Of a stretch of 64,000 nucleotides of DNA, positions 28,791 to 46,562 are shown one piece after another. Position 1 is the stretch's first letter. Each line of letters begins with the position of its first letter. The notes under the pieces are model-generated. The model was given only the letters and a program-made list of their open reading frames with translations, did not search any database and had not been told where the DNA came from. Both the position numbers and the translations under genes were made by a program. The DNA comes from Patagioenas fasciata (Eukaryota; Chordata; Aves; Columbiformes; Columbidae), in the NCBI RefSeq assembly GCF_037038585.1, contig NC_092520.1, positions 119,271,001 through 119,335,000 of the forward strand. Reading direction: 5' to 3'.

Positions 28791-29090
28791 AGTCATTAGT
28801 GCAATACATCTTAAAACAGAAGAATTAAATGAAAATATTTACACATAAGTTAAGCAACAAAACCAACTGTGGTCTGAGGTCATTTTAGTATTTTTTTTAA
28901 AGTAAAAATAAGGCAAATAAAACCCCCTTCAGCATCCTTTACCCAAACTAATCAATCAAACTTAAAAATTAACGATTGTCTACACATACTGTTAAAAAGT
29001 ACATGATTTTCCAGACAAGCTCAGACATTTCACAGCAGGAAAAAATTTCCAGAGTTACAGAATTGTTCTTTTCTTAACACATAGATATTT
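28740..29090 (-). other. NIPA2: Probable NIPA2 3'UTR (short form)
   Basis: From the NIPA2 stop leftward to the minus-strand poly(A) signal at 28773-28778. AT-rich, no coding frame. A longer 3'UTR ending left of 28551 is possible. Confidence 0.5.
28763..28778. terminator. Inverted poly(A) signals between convergent CYFIP1 and NIPA2
   Basis: AATAAAGCAATTTATT: a plus-strand AATAAA and a minus-strand AATAAA four bases apart. It can serve CYFIP1 to the right and NIPA2 to the left, which would make the two 3'UTRs abut or overlap by a few tens of bases. Further minus-strand AATAAA copies at 28551-28562 are alternatives for NIPA2. Confidence 0.55.
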
Positions 29091-33645
<4,555 letters not shown>

Positions 33646-35887
33646 CTGAAACCTGGGCAAAATAAACACATCAGAATTAAACTGGTAGAAACACACACCG
33701 TATGGGGAAATCCTCAGCAACTTGTGTGACTGGCTCTCCTGTGAATGGTCTCTGCTATGAGCAGCTAAATAAAAAAGGCAATCTACTAACAGGTCTGAAC
33801 ACCTAGAAGGAAGGGCTTCTGACCTAGCATATAAAAACTGAAACACAAACAAATAAAAGTTCTTTGAAAAAAAAGAGCTAAGGAAAACGTTAAGATGCGT
33901 CATTTGTTTTTCTTCTCGTTACGTACACAGAGCCATGCCCATCACACCATGTAACTGATGATACTGAGCAAACAACTACTTACATTGAAATCAGTTTGTA
34001 AGAGACTCTGAGAACAGCCACAGCATTTCTTCCACATAAACTCACTAGAAAAATGAGAGCAAATATTAGAATGTCTGTTTAACCATATAGTGTAGTAATT
34101 TCCCTAACGCAAACAAGCTTGAGATGTATGCATGTGCACTTATCCTCTAACCAACAGGGAAATCTGAAACAAGGAAGAAGGCATCTGTTTGTTGGTATAT
34201 TCTACAAAGAGTTTCCCATACCTGCATGAAGCATCTTTTCAGCTTAGCTACAGTAACTATTAAGAGTTTACAGTTTAAAAGCTTTCACCTAGCCTGACTG
34301 CTAAGACTCCAAATTTAGTTAAGCAACACTTTCAACAACAGCTTAGCAGAAAACAGCAACTTTTAGGCCAGAAATCAACATTTTACATATTCAACCTCCT
34401 GCTTAACAAGAAAATGTATTTCAGTGCATCTTTTCTCTTGTTACAAGCTGTAATGAGGATATCCTGGATTCCATCTAACACATAAGACTTTGAATTTAAG
34501 GTATCTCTATTAATAACTTTTAAACTGAAAAAAAAGAAGTTCAAGGTATTTTCAAGGTGATTAACCTCTGTATAGTATGAAGGGAAATGAAAACCATTTT
34601 TAAGGCTTTGATTTCAAGACAAGTGATCATTACAACAGTATAGAGAACTGTTCAAAAGGAAGAAAACATCTATAGATAAACAATTTTTACTTCCTGGGAA
34701 CACCAAATCACAGATGTGCCAAGAATAGCATTTAGCTCCTTAAGCAATTATTTTCCAGATACTCAGAAACATGCCATATGACCTAAGTTGCATCAACAAG
34801 CTTTTGAATTAAAAGGAAAAGGGGGCAAAGGAGAGAATAAAATATTTCTGCTTTAGTGCTTATTAGAATCTGAATTCCACAGTTTTAATGTTGAGATACA
34901 GCAGCAGCTTCCCCAAGCAGGAGTACAGTGTTAGTGTTAATACCAAGCACCTCCTTGCATGCCCAGGCTGCAGCAGGCAGATGGATGCACCCACACCCTG
35001 GGGGTCCAGGACTAGGTAAAAATCACATTCCAGTCTGCCATTCAAGTTCAGATTTCTGAACCTGTTTCTTCAAAACTTGCTTTCTTCCAGTACTGCTTTT
35101 CCCTGTATGTTCTTGCTTCCAACCTTGGTGAATTTGCTACAACTCTAGGAAAAACCTAGCAGAGAACGACAGGTAAGTGAGCATTAAAACTGAACACAAA
35201 TCCACTTAACTTGCATCCAGTAAGGCTGTGAAAAAGTACAGGAAAACAGTCCCATTTAATAAGCACTCAACACAACACTACTCAAAATGCTGGCAAAAGT
35301 GACTGTTCAAAATTCTCAAATCCTCTTCCCTTAATAGCAATTTTTAATATCTTATTTTTTTAGGAAAAAATTAAGTAAGTGAACTGCAAGGGTCTGCTTT
35401 CATTTTCTAGCAAATTTAAAACATAAACTTAAGGAGATTCTTGCATGATACAAAATCATCTACCAAACAACACCAAAAAAAGACAAATCATTAGTGAGGG
35501 AGACAGATGAGAACAAGCCACCTCACTAACCACACCAAATATTCTTCCGGTTTTGAATTCAAAGCAAGACTTTCAGTTCCCTGAAGGATAAATGCATTTT
35601 TTAATGTAAGGAAAAGATGTGAAGAGACTTTACGACTGTTCTCTCTCACCTTCTCCTGCAGTCTTAAGTTACACTGTTCAGGTAATCAAACTAAGTGTTC
35701 TCACTCCAGTTGGTGTAAAATGTGATACTGGTATAGCATCACCTGGGGGAGGGGAGCTTCTTTTGCTGAGCTTTTCTACCCTACCAGTGTTTTCAACAGT
35801 TGCTACTCTAGTTATATTACTAACAGGAGCATTTCTACTAGTGTAGCTTTTTACTAAAACAGAACTCGCCATACTGACAAAACCACC

Positions 35888-35915
35888 TTTTTTTTTTTTC
35901 TTTCTTTCTTTCCTC
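35888..35915 (+). repeat. T run and (TTTC)n pyrimidine tract
   Basis: A T run followed by several TTTC units and CCTCC, on the plus strand. Confidence 0.85.
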
Positions 35916-36597
35916 CTTTCCCTGATTCACATAGTTTCACCTATATGAAAAGATTTCTGACAGAGGTAAAGAGCATCAGTTAGTCCCATCTTGACATCTT
36001 CCACTCACTGCATGTCAGAGACAAGGGAGAAGCAGCAAAGGCTGCTTTTCTTTTTTTTGGAAGTTAACAGATAATTTTCTGACTTGAGATTTAAGAACAC
36101 CCTAGGGATGCTACACTTCAGAACTAGTACTTCTACTCTCCTGCAAGTCCCACATATACTAAAGAGTTTTTAATTCACTGTCAACCACTTTGTTAAGTTT
36201 GTAAATAACTCAAATCTCAACCACTTCTTCACGTAAATCCCTGCTGGCTCTTCTTTCTAAGTGTAATTGTCCAAACAGACAGAGCCAGCCCCATTTCTGC
36301 TTGGGCTGGACTGCCATACTTCCACCTAAGGTCTATACAGATGTCTACATTTGCTGACCATTTCTGCAGCACAGTTGCAACTTCTCTCTGAAGAGATCTG
36401 GTCCACTTTGCATACAGTGCAGATGTAATCTGTATGCATAGAACTGACATGTATAGCTGCAAAGCAATAGCAGGTACAGTAAATTTTACACTTCAGGAAA
36501 TCAGTAGTTTAATTTTAACCCTAAGACTGAGTAAAAGAAAAGGAACTAATGAGTCATCATAAATATCATCACCAAAAAAATATTATATTTGGAAATT

Positions 36598-36618
36598 AAA
36601 AAAAAAAAAAAAAAAAAA
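36598..36618 (+). repeat. A homopolymer run
   Basis: About 21 consecutive A. No retroelement body is recognisable next to it. Confidence 0.9.
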
Positions 36619-37214
36619 TCACAAAATGAGCAGTTTCTGGAATAAATACTCCTCTCACGTTTCAGCTTTGGGACATGCCAAAGCTGTCCGGTCCCAGCAG
36701 CCAGGGCCACTACTAAGTTCTAAACAGGAGAGAAGCCAGAAAATGTAGGAGTTAAACAAAGCTGGCAGTAGATTTAGTTGGATTTGCTGTATTTCTGCAA
36801 AGGTTCTTTAATCAAGTTCACGGCTGATTTTAACAGTGAGTATCTCATACATTCAAGACTCGCAGGTTAATGGAGCAATAACAGTTTGCCTCTCTGATTC
36901 CAGAGATGTAATGAGCGGATGAGACCTTCCTATCCACAGAAGCTACAACACTTAAAACACCTTGAAGAATCACCCACTTATCAACTGCCTGTGGATCACC
37001 TGGTATCGTGAGTCATAACTCTCAGCATGCAACAGTGCAATGACAAACAGAGGGAATGTACACAGAGCCTGAAGGTCATCTGACAGGGAGAGACAGGGAA
37101 AAAGCTTTCTGAAAAAAACCTGTAGGACATAAGCAAGTCCAGATTAACCACAAAGTTTGTTTGCTTATTTTTAAGATGTAACCGAGAACCATCACAAATG
37201 CTGATAAGATACAG

Positions 37215-37585
37215 ACAGAATGCTTGAGGTTGGAAGGGACCTCTGGAGATCATCTAGTCCAGCCCACCTGCTAAAGCAGGTTCACCTAGAGTAGATGGTA
37301 CAGGAATGCGTCCAGGCAGGTTTTGAATGTTTCCAGAGAAGGAGACTCCACAACCTCTCTGGGCAGCCTGTTCCAGTGCTCTGGCACCCTCAAAGTAAAG
37401 ATGTTTCTCCTCATATTCAGATGGAACCTCCTGTGCTTCAGTCTGTGCCCATTGCTCCTCATTCTATTGGTGGGCACCACCGAAAAGAGTCTGGTCCCAT
37501 CCTCTTGATACCCACCACTGAGATATTTATAAGCATTGATAAGATCCACTCTCAGCCTTCTCCCAGCTGAACAGACCCAGCTCTG
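37215..37585 (-). mobile_element. CR1 LINE 3' segment, antisense to plus strand
   Basis: Plus strand begins TGAGGTTGGAAGGGACCTCT, then ATCATCTAGTCCAGCCCACC, all antisense CR1. On the minus strand an 87-codon frame at 37286-37549 remains open, with the [19 protein letters not shown] end of ORF2. It is sense to NIPA2 and looks younger than its neighbours. Confidence 0.93.
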
Positions 37586-38365
37586 GTCTAAAACACAAGA
37601 AACACCTCTTTGTCTTTTTTCTCAGAAGTCCTTTTCTCCCACAAACGGCACATACACAGTGTTCAAAAGATGTTATATATTTACTGTAACAAGTAAGCCC
37701 TCTAAATATTCAGACACACTAAAAGCGGTGTCATGAGACAAAAGAATATTTTACATTTAAAAGCAGCAGATAAGCATAAGTAAGCACGAGAGAGTTATCA
37801 GCCAAAGAAAATCAGTATCACTTCCACAAGTTGTTGTATGGAAGCAACAATTATAGTTGGAAAAGTAAACACAGCGGATTTTTTCAACTTTGCCTACTTA
37901 ACCACCAGCCTTTAAGAGTTCAGTAAATATTTTTTTCTCCTAGAAGTAATCTAAATATAGGCTAAAATATTTAAGTGGTAGAATTCACAATTTTGTCTAA
38001 AACCTGATCTTCTTAACTGTGAACAGAATCATGTCACTGAGCTAAAAGGACCTTGACCAGGCCACTTACTTCAACCCTTTGCCACGTACAGCATAATTCA
38101 CTGCTGCTCTTCATTACAGATAATTCAGCTAAGCTTCTTCCAATAAATACTTACGAAGGAAACTTCGCAAACACCAGAGCCACCCTTTGATGCTGTTAGG
38201 AACTCTTGTATCTAACCGTCTTCATCTAGATTACCACTTTGACTACCAAAGCCCATCGTATTGCCCACTCTGGACTTGGAAAAGACACAACTCTCTTCAT
38301 CTCTGCACCCACATCCTAACATTACTCTGCAAGTTAGGTGCTTGGCATTTCCTGCTGTGCCTAGG

Positions 38366-38436
38366 TGGGGTTTTTTCGGTGTATGGTGGGGGTTTTTTTG
38401 TGTGTGTTTTGGTTTTGTTTGGTTGGTTTTTTCCCC
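38366..38436 (+). repeat. G/T-rich low-complexity tract
   Basis: About 70 bases dominated by G and T on the plus strand, antisense to NIPA2, with TTTGTGTGTG and GTTTGGTTGG words. Confidence 0.85.
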
Positions 38437-41400
38437 CTAATGAAGTCCAACTCCCAAAGCTGCATACAGTATTTTAGCTGGGTTATTATTACTTCTGCGA
38501 CACAGTGGAAGACTAATACTTCTTTTCATATGACGAAAATCGGTGGTTTTCTTAGCTCTTCCTGAGCAGTCATCTACTGTTGACTCATCTTCAGCTTCTT
38601 TATTAGTATAATTTCCAAATTCTTTTCTACAAAACTACTGTTCTCTAAACTGTATTTGTACAGCAAATTATTCCCACCTGGGTGTAATAACTTTCTTTTT
38701 ACTTCCATAAAAAGCATCCTTTTTTTTCCGGAAGTGTTTCCTGAAAATATTTGTCTGAGTTTACACACTGGCAACCCTTCCCTGCTCAATTCCATTAACT
38801 ATTTATTTGTCCTTTCAGCCAGATCACTAATGTTAAACAGCACAAGATTCAGACCTGACTCACACAGAAGGACATTTAAATAAAAGTCTGTTTTGGCAAG
38901 AGATTAGTAATAGTTACTCCAGGTATGCCCATTCAGCACCTTTTGAACTGGTCTGTGGTATTTTATTTTCAATTCTGCTTATTTACAAGAATTTCATGAG
39001 AAGTTTTATGTTTCTAACACTGAAATAGAGCACCTACTTACTGCTCTCCTAGCCATAAAGCTTTTCACAGAAGAAAATGTTGCTTTTAACAAATACACAT
39101 CGACGATTATGTGTCACACTGACTGTTATGTGTTCCCTTCTTCATTTCCACAGGCATAAAGCCACAAGAAACAGAAACACTCCCTAACAAAAAAATGTTT
39201 AGTGATAAGCTTTTTAAAGGCTCATTATACATACCAAATTCGTTCCGAAATCCAGGAGCATTCACTTCTTAAATATTTCAACGTTAGTCTTCTAAAATAT
39301 AAGTTAAAAATAACATTAATTGGCATTTTAAGAATTCAGCTTAAAAAAGTATGTTCATCAAGTTAATCTCATTTGCATGCATGACACACAGGATTTTACA
39401 TTGTGTCATCTATGCTTTAAAGAGGGATAGAACTTTTGTTTTAAACACAGGTGAATAACAAAGTAGTGCGATTTTAAATTTGATCTTCCTTAGGTATGTC
39501 TCACCTGAAACACCACCGTTATTTCTTTCCTTTGCTTTTAACTTCACTAATCAAAGAAGCTAACTTGCAACCTAACCTATTCTCTAGAAGGTAACGTGCT
39601 AAAGTTGAACTTAAATACTATACTACTCCTTTCAGTTTTGTTCTGTAACTTAAGTGTTAAGGCACTTCTATTGCAAAAACTGACATAAAGTTTTAATTAT
39701 TGACTTGGGTATGGTGAATTCTCAGAAGATATTTATATACAGAACTCTGGAGCAGTGGGGAGTATGACACACAAATATTCTCAGTAAGATTACTAAAATC
39801 CCCAAAATACAGCTAACTCCTTAATCCAAGTCTTCCTCAGTTATGTTCTGTCTACTCATGAACATATCTTTCAAGCACAGCTATAGAGAGAACACTGAAA
39901 GGACAGATATAGTACTAAGATAAAAGAATTGTTGGTTTGAAACTTAGTCACGTACGTCTCTAAAAGGCCAAGATGCATGCATACAGTACCCACAGATTCT
40001 GTACACATTTTTTAGCAAAGAGTACCTTCAACTTTGCACTGTAAGATACAGTTTTCCAGCTTTGTCAAAGTTAAATGGGTATGCGAACTTATAAACTTTA
40101 TTATTTACACATTACACAGGAAAGGTAAAAATATTTAACTTCTTTATATATTGTTATAGATATGTATACATATAATGTAATATTAGAGGAACTAGCACAA
40201 GTACTCAGAAAGCAAAACATATGTTAATGGTTCTAACATTGCCTATTTTAAAAGTTTAACTTAAATTGTGGGGAAACTTATCCTTTATAGCAGATTTCTA
40301 CCAATCAAGCAAAAGCAACAAGTATTCCATTTTAAGTAACTAGGAGAAAACAAGAAAAATGCCACACTAATATTTTTTGTAATCTTATTCTTTGTATTTG
40401 CTATTTGTAGTTAGTCTCTTGTATAAAAGATTGTTCTTCAATTAAAGCATTTTCTCATAAAGCTGAAAAGTAACTCCACTAAAACACAGTGCTATTAATT
40501 AACTAAACACAAACTAGACAGTGCTTTATAGCTGATACTGTATTGACTGTTATTTCTTGGAAGTCTACGAGAACAGACCCAAGATAAGAGCAGATGACAT
40601 GACTTGCTCCATCTTTGCTGTACCTAGGACACCAGCTCCAATCTCAGCAAGATGAGTCACCAGTACCGGTCGACTGAAGCTCTACCTTTACTATTTAAGA
40701 TGGGCAGTTTCAAATTTGAGATAAGCCAGTTAGTTGGAGTCAAATCTAGACATTAGCCGCTGTTTCTTCATTTACATTACCGATAATCTGTTATAACCTG
40801 CTTTCTATTTGCTGGGATTTTGTCCTGAGAATTAGTAACTTTACCAAAAGCAAAAATAGTGTAACATTGAATTCCAAATGCAATGCTACTGATAAAAAGT
40901 TACGCAATAATTTCCTATCAACGAACTCATTACCTTTCAGGGGTAAAAAAAACTAACTGTATACAATGAGGTACATCAAAAGCATTTAGAAAGAGCCAGG
41001 ATGACTTAGGTCTAGTATGTTTTAACTAAAAATAATGTTAAATGTATTGCTGTAATATTAGAAAGTTAACAGCTTAAAGATTAGAAAAAAAAATTCAGAG
41101 ACTAAAGAGTCAGACTCAGTCTATACAAGAATGAACATAAACCATCATTCTGAATTTAAAATTACTTTTTTTTTCCACCTCAAACTAAAGCACTGCCAGG
41201 GCTCTGAAGTTCCACTGAAGTCGATCTGGAACCATGCTGTACCACCCTCAGCTGAACTCAGTCCTGAGCCAAACCGAAGACAAACCGGTCTAGCTACCCG
41301 ATTAACAACACACACGCTCCATTAAAAAGGACAACAGCTCTGGAGCTCCGGCACAACTAGAATACTGTAACTTGCCAATTCTGTCCAGCCAGAGAACCTA

Positions 41401-41479
41401 ACAAACATCCAGATTGATTTTTTTTTTTAAAAAACCTTGGCCTCCAGAGCTCAAACCACCGCAAGTTTCCCATTACGAA

Positions 41480-42640
41480 GACACCACCACGGCGAAAATC
41501 TCCTTGGGCTTCTGCAGCCAGGTTCAAGGCCCAAAGCCGTGACAGCCGCCCACCAACCGCCCGGAGGAAGCACGGTTCGCCCCGGCCTGCTCACTCCTCA
41601 CCCGTAGCGCCCAACGCTAAGGACCGTGAGCGGCCCAGGGAGCGTGGAGGGAGGCGGCCGGGCACCGGCGCTCCCGAGGCGGCACCAGGCAGCAGCTGGA
41701 ACAGCCGGGGCCCAGGGGCGGCGGGGCCGAGCGCAGCCCGGAGGCGCGGGCAGTGTCCTCCCGGCGGTGCGGCGATCGCTCCGGCCGCCCGGGCCGCGGC
41801 CACACGTGGGGTGTTGGACGCACCGCCCGCTCGCAGACAACGCCCCTCCCCCACCCCCGTCGCCCAGCGACCCGAGCGCCCCCAACTGCCGCCTCCCCCC
41901 CCCACCCTCAGCCCGCCCTCCGAGAGGCCGGCCGGGCCCACCGCCACCGCCCCTCGGCCAGCGGGGCCCCCTCCCCGCGGCAGGCTTACCTGCTGTCACC
42001 GCCCCTCACATCCCCGCCAGGAGCGGCCCCGCGGCCGCCGCCGCGCGCGGACGGAGAGGAGGAGAAGGGGGGGGCCGGAGCGGGCGGTGGGAGGGACCGG
42101 TGCCCGCGCGGTCCACCGCCATGAGGGGACGAGGGTGTGTAGCGGAGGGAACCGGCGGCGGGCAACAGCGGCAGCGGACGAGTGAGCGCAAGCGGTGTCC
42201 TATTCCAGGCCGCCCCCTCTCCCCTGATCCCGGTAGCGCCCGCCGGAAAGGGCGCGGCACGGCCCAGCCCAGAGCGAGGCCGCGGTGCGGCCAGGCGCCC
42301 CGCCCGCCTCCATGGGTCCTCCCCCTTCCTTCCCCCGCGGGCACGACCGCTGGCCGCGTCTCCGCGGCGCCCCCTAGTGGCCCGCCCGGGCCCCTCCGTT
42401 CGCAGGGCAGCGTCCGGACGGCGGCAGCGGGGGGCGAGGGGGCGCCGGCGCCTTCACCGGTACGGGGAAAACACGTCGTGGTGAACGGCTCTGCCTCCTC
42501 CAGCGTCAGCCTCGGCTTTTAAAATCCCCCGCGGTGGGTGGCGAGCTGTGTCTCACCGCGGCGCTGCTCACCTGCAGCCGCGCCTGGCTCACCCCCACGT
42601 AGCACCCCAGGCACGCCCGCCAAAATCAATCTTAGTTTTA
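41480..42640 (-). promoter_or_regulatory. NIPA2: CpG-island promoter of NIPA2
   Basis: A sharp rise to very high GC with dense CG dinucleotides, against AT-rich flanks. On the minus strand GACAGCAG then GTAAGCCTG at 41990/41989 is a good first-exon donor, so a noncoding first exon should lie just right of 41990. A CACGTG E-box sits at 41803-41808. No TATA box is evident. The long open frames in all phases here, up to 298 codons, follow from the scarcity of AT-rich stops. A transcript leaving to the right cannot be excluded. Confidence 0.8.
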
Positions 42641-45600
42641 ACGCTCTTAAGAAAGACTTACATTGACAAACCATCTGCAATAAGGGAAACAGACATTTTA
42701 CAGCGTCGGGTAAGTGGTATGGTTTATTTATTTTATTCAGGTCACACATTCTTCCTGCACGCTTTACAACCAAAAGTGATTTAATCTCGTGTGATGTGTA
42801 ATTGGTATATATGGTTAGACAAATACTTCTGCTCAGCTTCAACCATAACAAGCTTCAGACTTGGAGGGCTCTTCATTTTCTTCAAAACCCTTCAAGCCGG
42901 CTCCACGCAGCTGCCGTGTGACGTTGGGTGTGGATAACCAACACTGCCAAAATCCATGGGGTGGCTCCACATGGAAGGTGCAACTCTGTCTTTTCAAATA
43001 GGACAGGACTATTTTGTCACATTCCTTAATGAAAACAGTTCCTACTTCTTTATCCTTCTTGCCTCAGGATTTGTCGTGACATTATCATAGTCTGCACAAG
43101 CAGCTGCTTTGTTTTTGCTGGACTTGGAAACGAAAGCAGAGACGCAATCTTGGTTTCCCCCACAGGACACCCATAACCGAGCTATTCCTCATCACATTAC
43201 CTGCTGTCGTCTTTCTCATTAACTGAACTAACGTGGTCCATCACTCTGCCACATAATCCCTACAATTTCTAGGCCACTCAAAGCAAATGGATAAATTTTA
43301 CGTCTATTTTATTCCCTAAGGTAACATTCTATTTCCCCAGTTTAAAACCAGTCTGGTATTTATGACATGAACTTTTCCCTTGTGAAGTAGTTTCCATACA
43401 TAAATACACACACGAGCTAAGAAATCCAGTTATTACCTATGTAATTACACAGTAGGAGGCTGGCTTTTCTGTGTTTTACAAGATAACAAAGTTGTGAAGT
43501 CTTTGAAAAAGTTCGACAGCTGGTGAAAAGGGTTCCTCAGATCAATTAAAAAAAAATCTAACAACTGTATAAACTATAAACAGGGCATCTAAGTACCGAT
43601 ATCTAAGACAATTCAAAGTTTAAAGGGGCTAAAGAAATGAATGTGCCTGTGATGCCAAGTGCTGGAAGCATACATGTTCCTGAATTAAGTAGTAGCCATA
43701 TCTGAAACAAGTGAATTTAGTTTTCTTCCACTCTCCTACTCTCCTCCCTTCAAAACCATCTCTCAACTGTCTTGAAACAGTAATGAAGGGAATACACGTC
43801 TGAAAATATTAACTGGACTCCTTTAAGCATTGCTGACTCTTTGTGGGACTTCAGTCAGTAGCTTTTCATCTCCCGCCTCATGTTTCTTCTACTGTTCACA
43901 CAAAATACAATATTTTTAACATGTTCTCAGTTCGGCCCAAATCGTTAAATCTTTGTTTCAAAGCCAGGAGTTGTGCTCAGTAACAGAAAATGCTCAAAGC
44001 ATCTCTGAATAATTTACAACAGAATAGTATTTCAGGTGTGTTTGCAGGGTACCTGGAAAGAACTCCAAGTATCAAAATGGTGGTAATCTGCCTAACCTAA
44101 CCCATTTTTGTAGCATAACTCAGCAGAACAAGCCATCTTTGTGCTCAGTGAATTTCACAAGAGAGGTCAGCTATTGTAGGTACTTTTGCAAGGCCATGGA
44201 CAGGATTTTTCAGGGCATAGTATCTACTATGTGTATAAACATCTCATAAGGTTTTAACAAGGACAAAGAGCAATAGTGCCACCTCATAGATGCCTGGGGT
44301 TTACGGGTAATCCGGTTTGTGTTGCACACCAACTGACCCTCGTGCAGTCACTTCCAACCATGTACATGCAGTGAAAGCATTGTGTTGAAAACCACCATAC
44401 GCCAGCTGCCCAGAACTGCTCTTTGGTACGCGGTCCCTGGGCAGAACGGTGCCAGTTTTAAACCATCCCACCAGGGTGGGGAATTCAGTGAGGTCTGTAC
44501 CTGGCAGAAAATTAGTTAGGGAATCAGGCATCTGTAACAGGGTCTCTGGTGGCCAGGTCTCTGCTGCATTTAACAAATACAGCGCAGAGCAAAGAAGCCG
44601 TGTCTCCAAGTCTACTTCTACACTTGTACTGTCCCATACAAGGGACTTACGGGACTCTGCTTATGGCTCTTTGAACAAACCTCAGAAAAATCAGTGAGAC
44701 TTCATTTCTTTTGGCACTATCAGATTTTGGTCTTTAACACTTTCCATATGAACTGTGTGGGTGAGATACATATGCTCAGGATTGGTTACCATCCCAGACT
44801 TTCAACAATAATGGTGCCTTAGAGGCCTAACTCCAGAGGTACACAAGAAAAGAACAGGGAGTTGAATTTTGCTGCTAATAACGTGTTTTCAAAATACATA
44901 CTTCTTATCCTATTTGCTTAAAAATCAGAGATGCTGCATGTAGAAAGGAAAGCCTCCCTAGTTTTCTGGTCTGTCTTTGTACATTGCATTAATATCATCA
45001 ACACCTTTAAAATAAAATTGCAATGATATACCCAGTAAAGAATCCATGCCAGCCTTTTCCACTGCATACAATATTTTATATTGGAGAGGAGCTAATTTCC
45101 TTGTTTAAAAATAACTTTTTAATTTTGACCAGCAGTAATACTGATGCATAGCCTAAAACACAAGCGCCAAGACTAAAACAGTTCTTAATCATAAATTCCA
45201 TCATTAAAACAAAACATAACAAAACCAAAAAACAACCATGCCTGAAAGTCACGTATTTGCCAGTACCTGATATGAGGAGCTACGGATTTCAGATGAAGGA
45301 GTAGATGGGCAGCCACTAATTTTTTCAAGTGCTTCCTTCTGCAGGAAGCTCTTATGACAGTAAGTTAGGCTGGTGACAGACTTCCTTACAGCTGCTGCCA
45401 CTCGATGCACACCTGACTGTGGAGTAGTAGATCTTGAAATAAAAGCTGTAGCAAGTAGCTAGTGTACAAGAATGCATGAACAGATCATAATAACCCATAT
45501 GATAACCCATAAGACAGTTTGCAGTGACTCGGGCCCCAACAAACATTTCTGCCAGAGAAGCATTCACTTCACTTGTGAGCGAACTTAAGTACAATGAAGA

Positions 45601-45811
45601 CATTAAGACTACAGCTTGCTGGTAGACACCACTACATGATGACTGGGCCCTGCGTATTGCAACTGATCTGTACACATGAAAGAATCCGCTACTCAGTAAA
45701 AGCACTGTTCCTATTTTATTAAAGGGTAATGGAAATAGTTTGGGCTTAGGGCTTGAAATTGGGCTGTACAGCAGCTACCGGGGTGGGAAAGTGATTTCCC
45801 CCCCATGTGAC
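42640..45811. other. Intergenic stretch, nothing recognised
   Basis: About 3.2 kb of AT-rich DNA between the NIPA2 promoter and an LTR. No conserved frame, repeat or RNA gene that I can name. Confidence 0.7.
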
Positions 45812-46562
45812 TGTGTTGGTTTGACTGAAAGTGAGTTAATCATCTTCACCCAGGTAGAAAGCTTTCTTTTTTGTAGCTGGTATGGTCATTGTTTGCATTT
45901 AGTTTGAGAACAAGGAGATAACACCCCAGGACAGAGTTAAAGTTTTTAATTGTTGTTGTCTGGGAGCCAAGGCCTTCCTGAGCTCTGCCCACAGGTGTGA
46001 GGCATCGAGGAAGGGGGGCAAAGACGGGGCAGAGCTTGACTGACATCCAGACTGATCAATAAGAGTATTCCATGCCATTAGCATCATGCTTCATATTTAA
46101 GGAGAGTCGGGATCTTCCATCTAGGAATGGAGCTGGGATGGAGCCAGGACACAGACCTGTTCTGGTTCTGCTCCATTTTGGGGGAGTTCTGTTCAGGACT
46201 TCTGTTAATTCAGCCTTTTGCCATCCCACTGTTTTGTAGAGGCCTCTGGGCCTTTCTGCCTTTGTCTCTTTTCTCTCTCCAGGATCAGCTGTTCAGGACC
46301 AGGGTGCTGCTGTCTGGGACTAGCTGCCTGATGTGGAAGGAGTTTGTGAGGAATTGCATTGACTATCTTTTATTTTATATTCTACTTCCATTACATATAT
46401 ATTATCAGTAGTATATTAGTGTTATTTTATTAAACTGTGTTTATCACAATCCACAAGTTTCTCCCTTCCCTTTTGTTTCTCTCCTCTGTTTTGGGGTGGG
46501 TGGGTGTGAGGGGGGGTGAACGAGCAGCTATTGTGGTCATATTGCTCGCTCGGGTTAAACCT
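45812..46562 (+). mobile_element. Solo LTR of an avian ERVL-type endogenous retrovirus
   Basis: Starts TGTGTTGGTTTGACTG, the usual opening of this LTR family in birds. It passes an AGCTGGTATGGTCAT stretch and a TATTCCATGCCATTAGCATC segment, then reaches TATTAAACTGTGTTTATC (polyadenylation region), a G-rich stretch and GCTCGGGTTAAACC at the end. No gag, pol or env frame accompanies it, so it is a solo LTR. The final CA is not clear and no target-site duplication is evident, which suggests age or a disrupted right end. Confidence 0.8.

Larger units (their letters stand above)
33646..41989 (-). other. NIPA2: NIPA2 5' intron, noncoding
   Basis: About 8 kb between the inferred first exon donor at 41988-41989 and the coding exons. 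AT-rich. It holds a CR1 at 37215-37585, a pyrimidine tract near 35888-35915, an A run at 36598-36618 and a G/T-rich tract at 38366-38436. Additional noncoding exons may exist but I cannot place them. Confidence 0.65.

Noticed and set aside
37286-37549. 87-codon minus-strand open frame
   Set aside because: End of CR1 ORF2; chance preservation in a young-looking copy.
41591-42522. Overlapping long open frames on both strands, up to 298 codons
   Set aside because: All lie in the CpG island, are rich in Pro, Arg, Gly and Ala, and resemble no protein I know. GC-rich DNA lacks stop codons.
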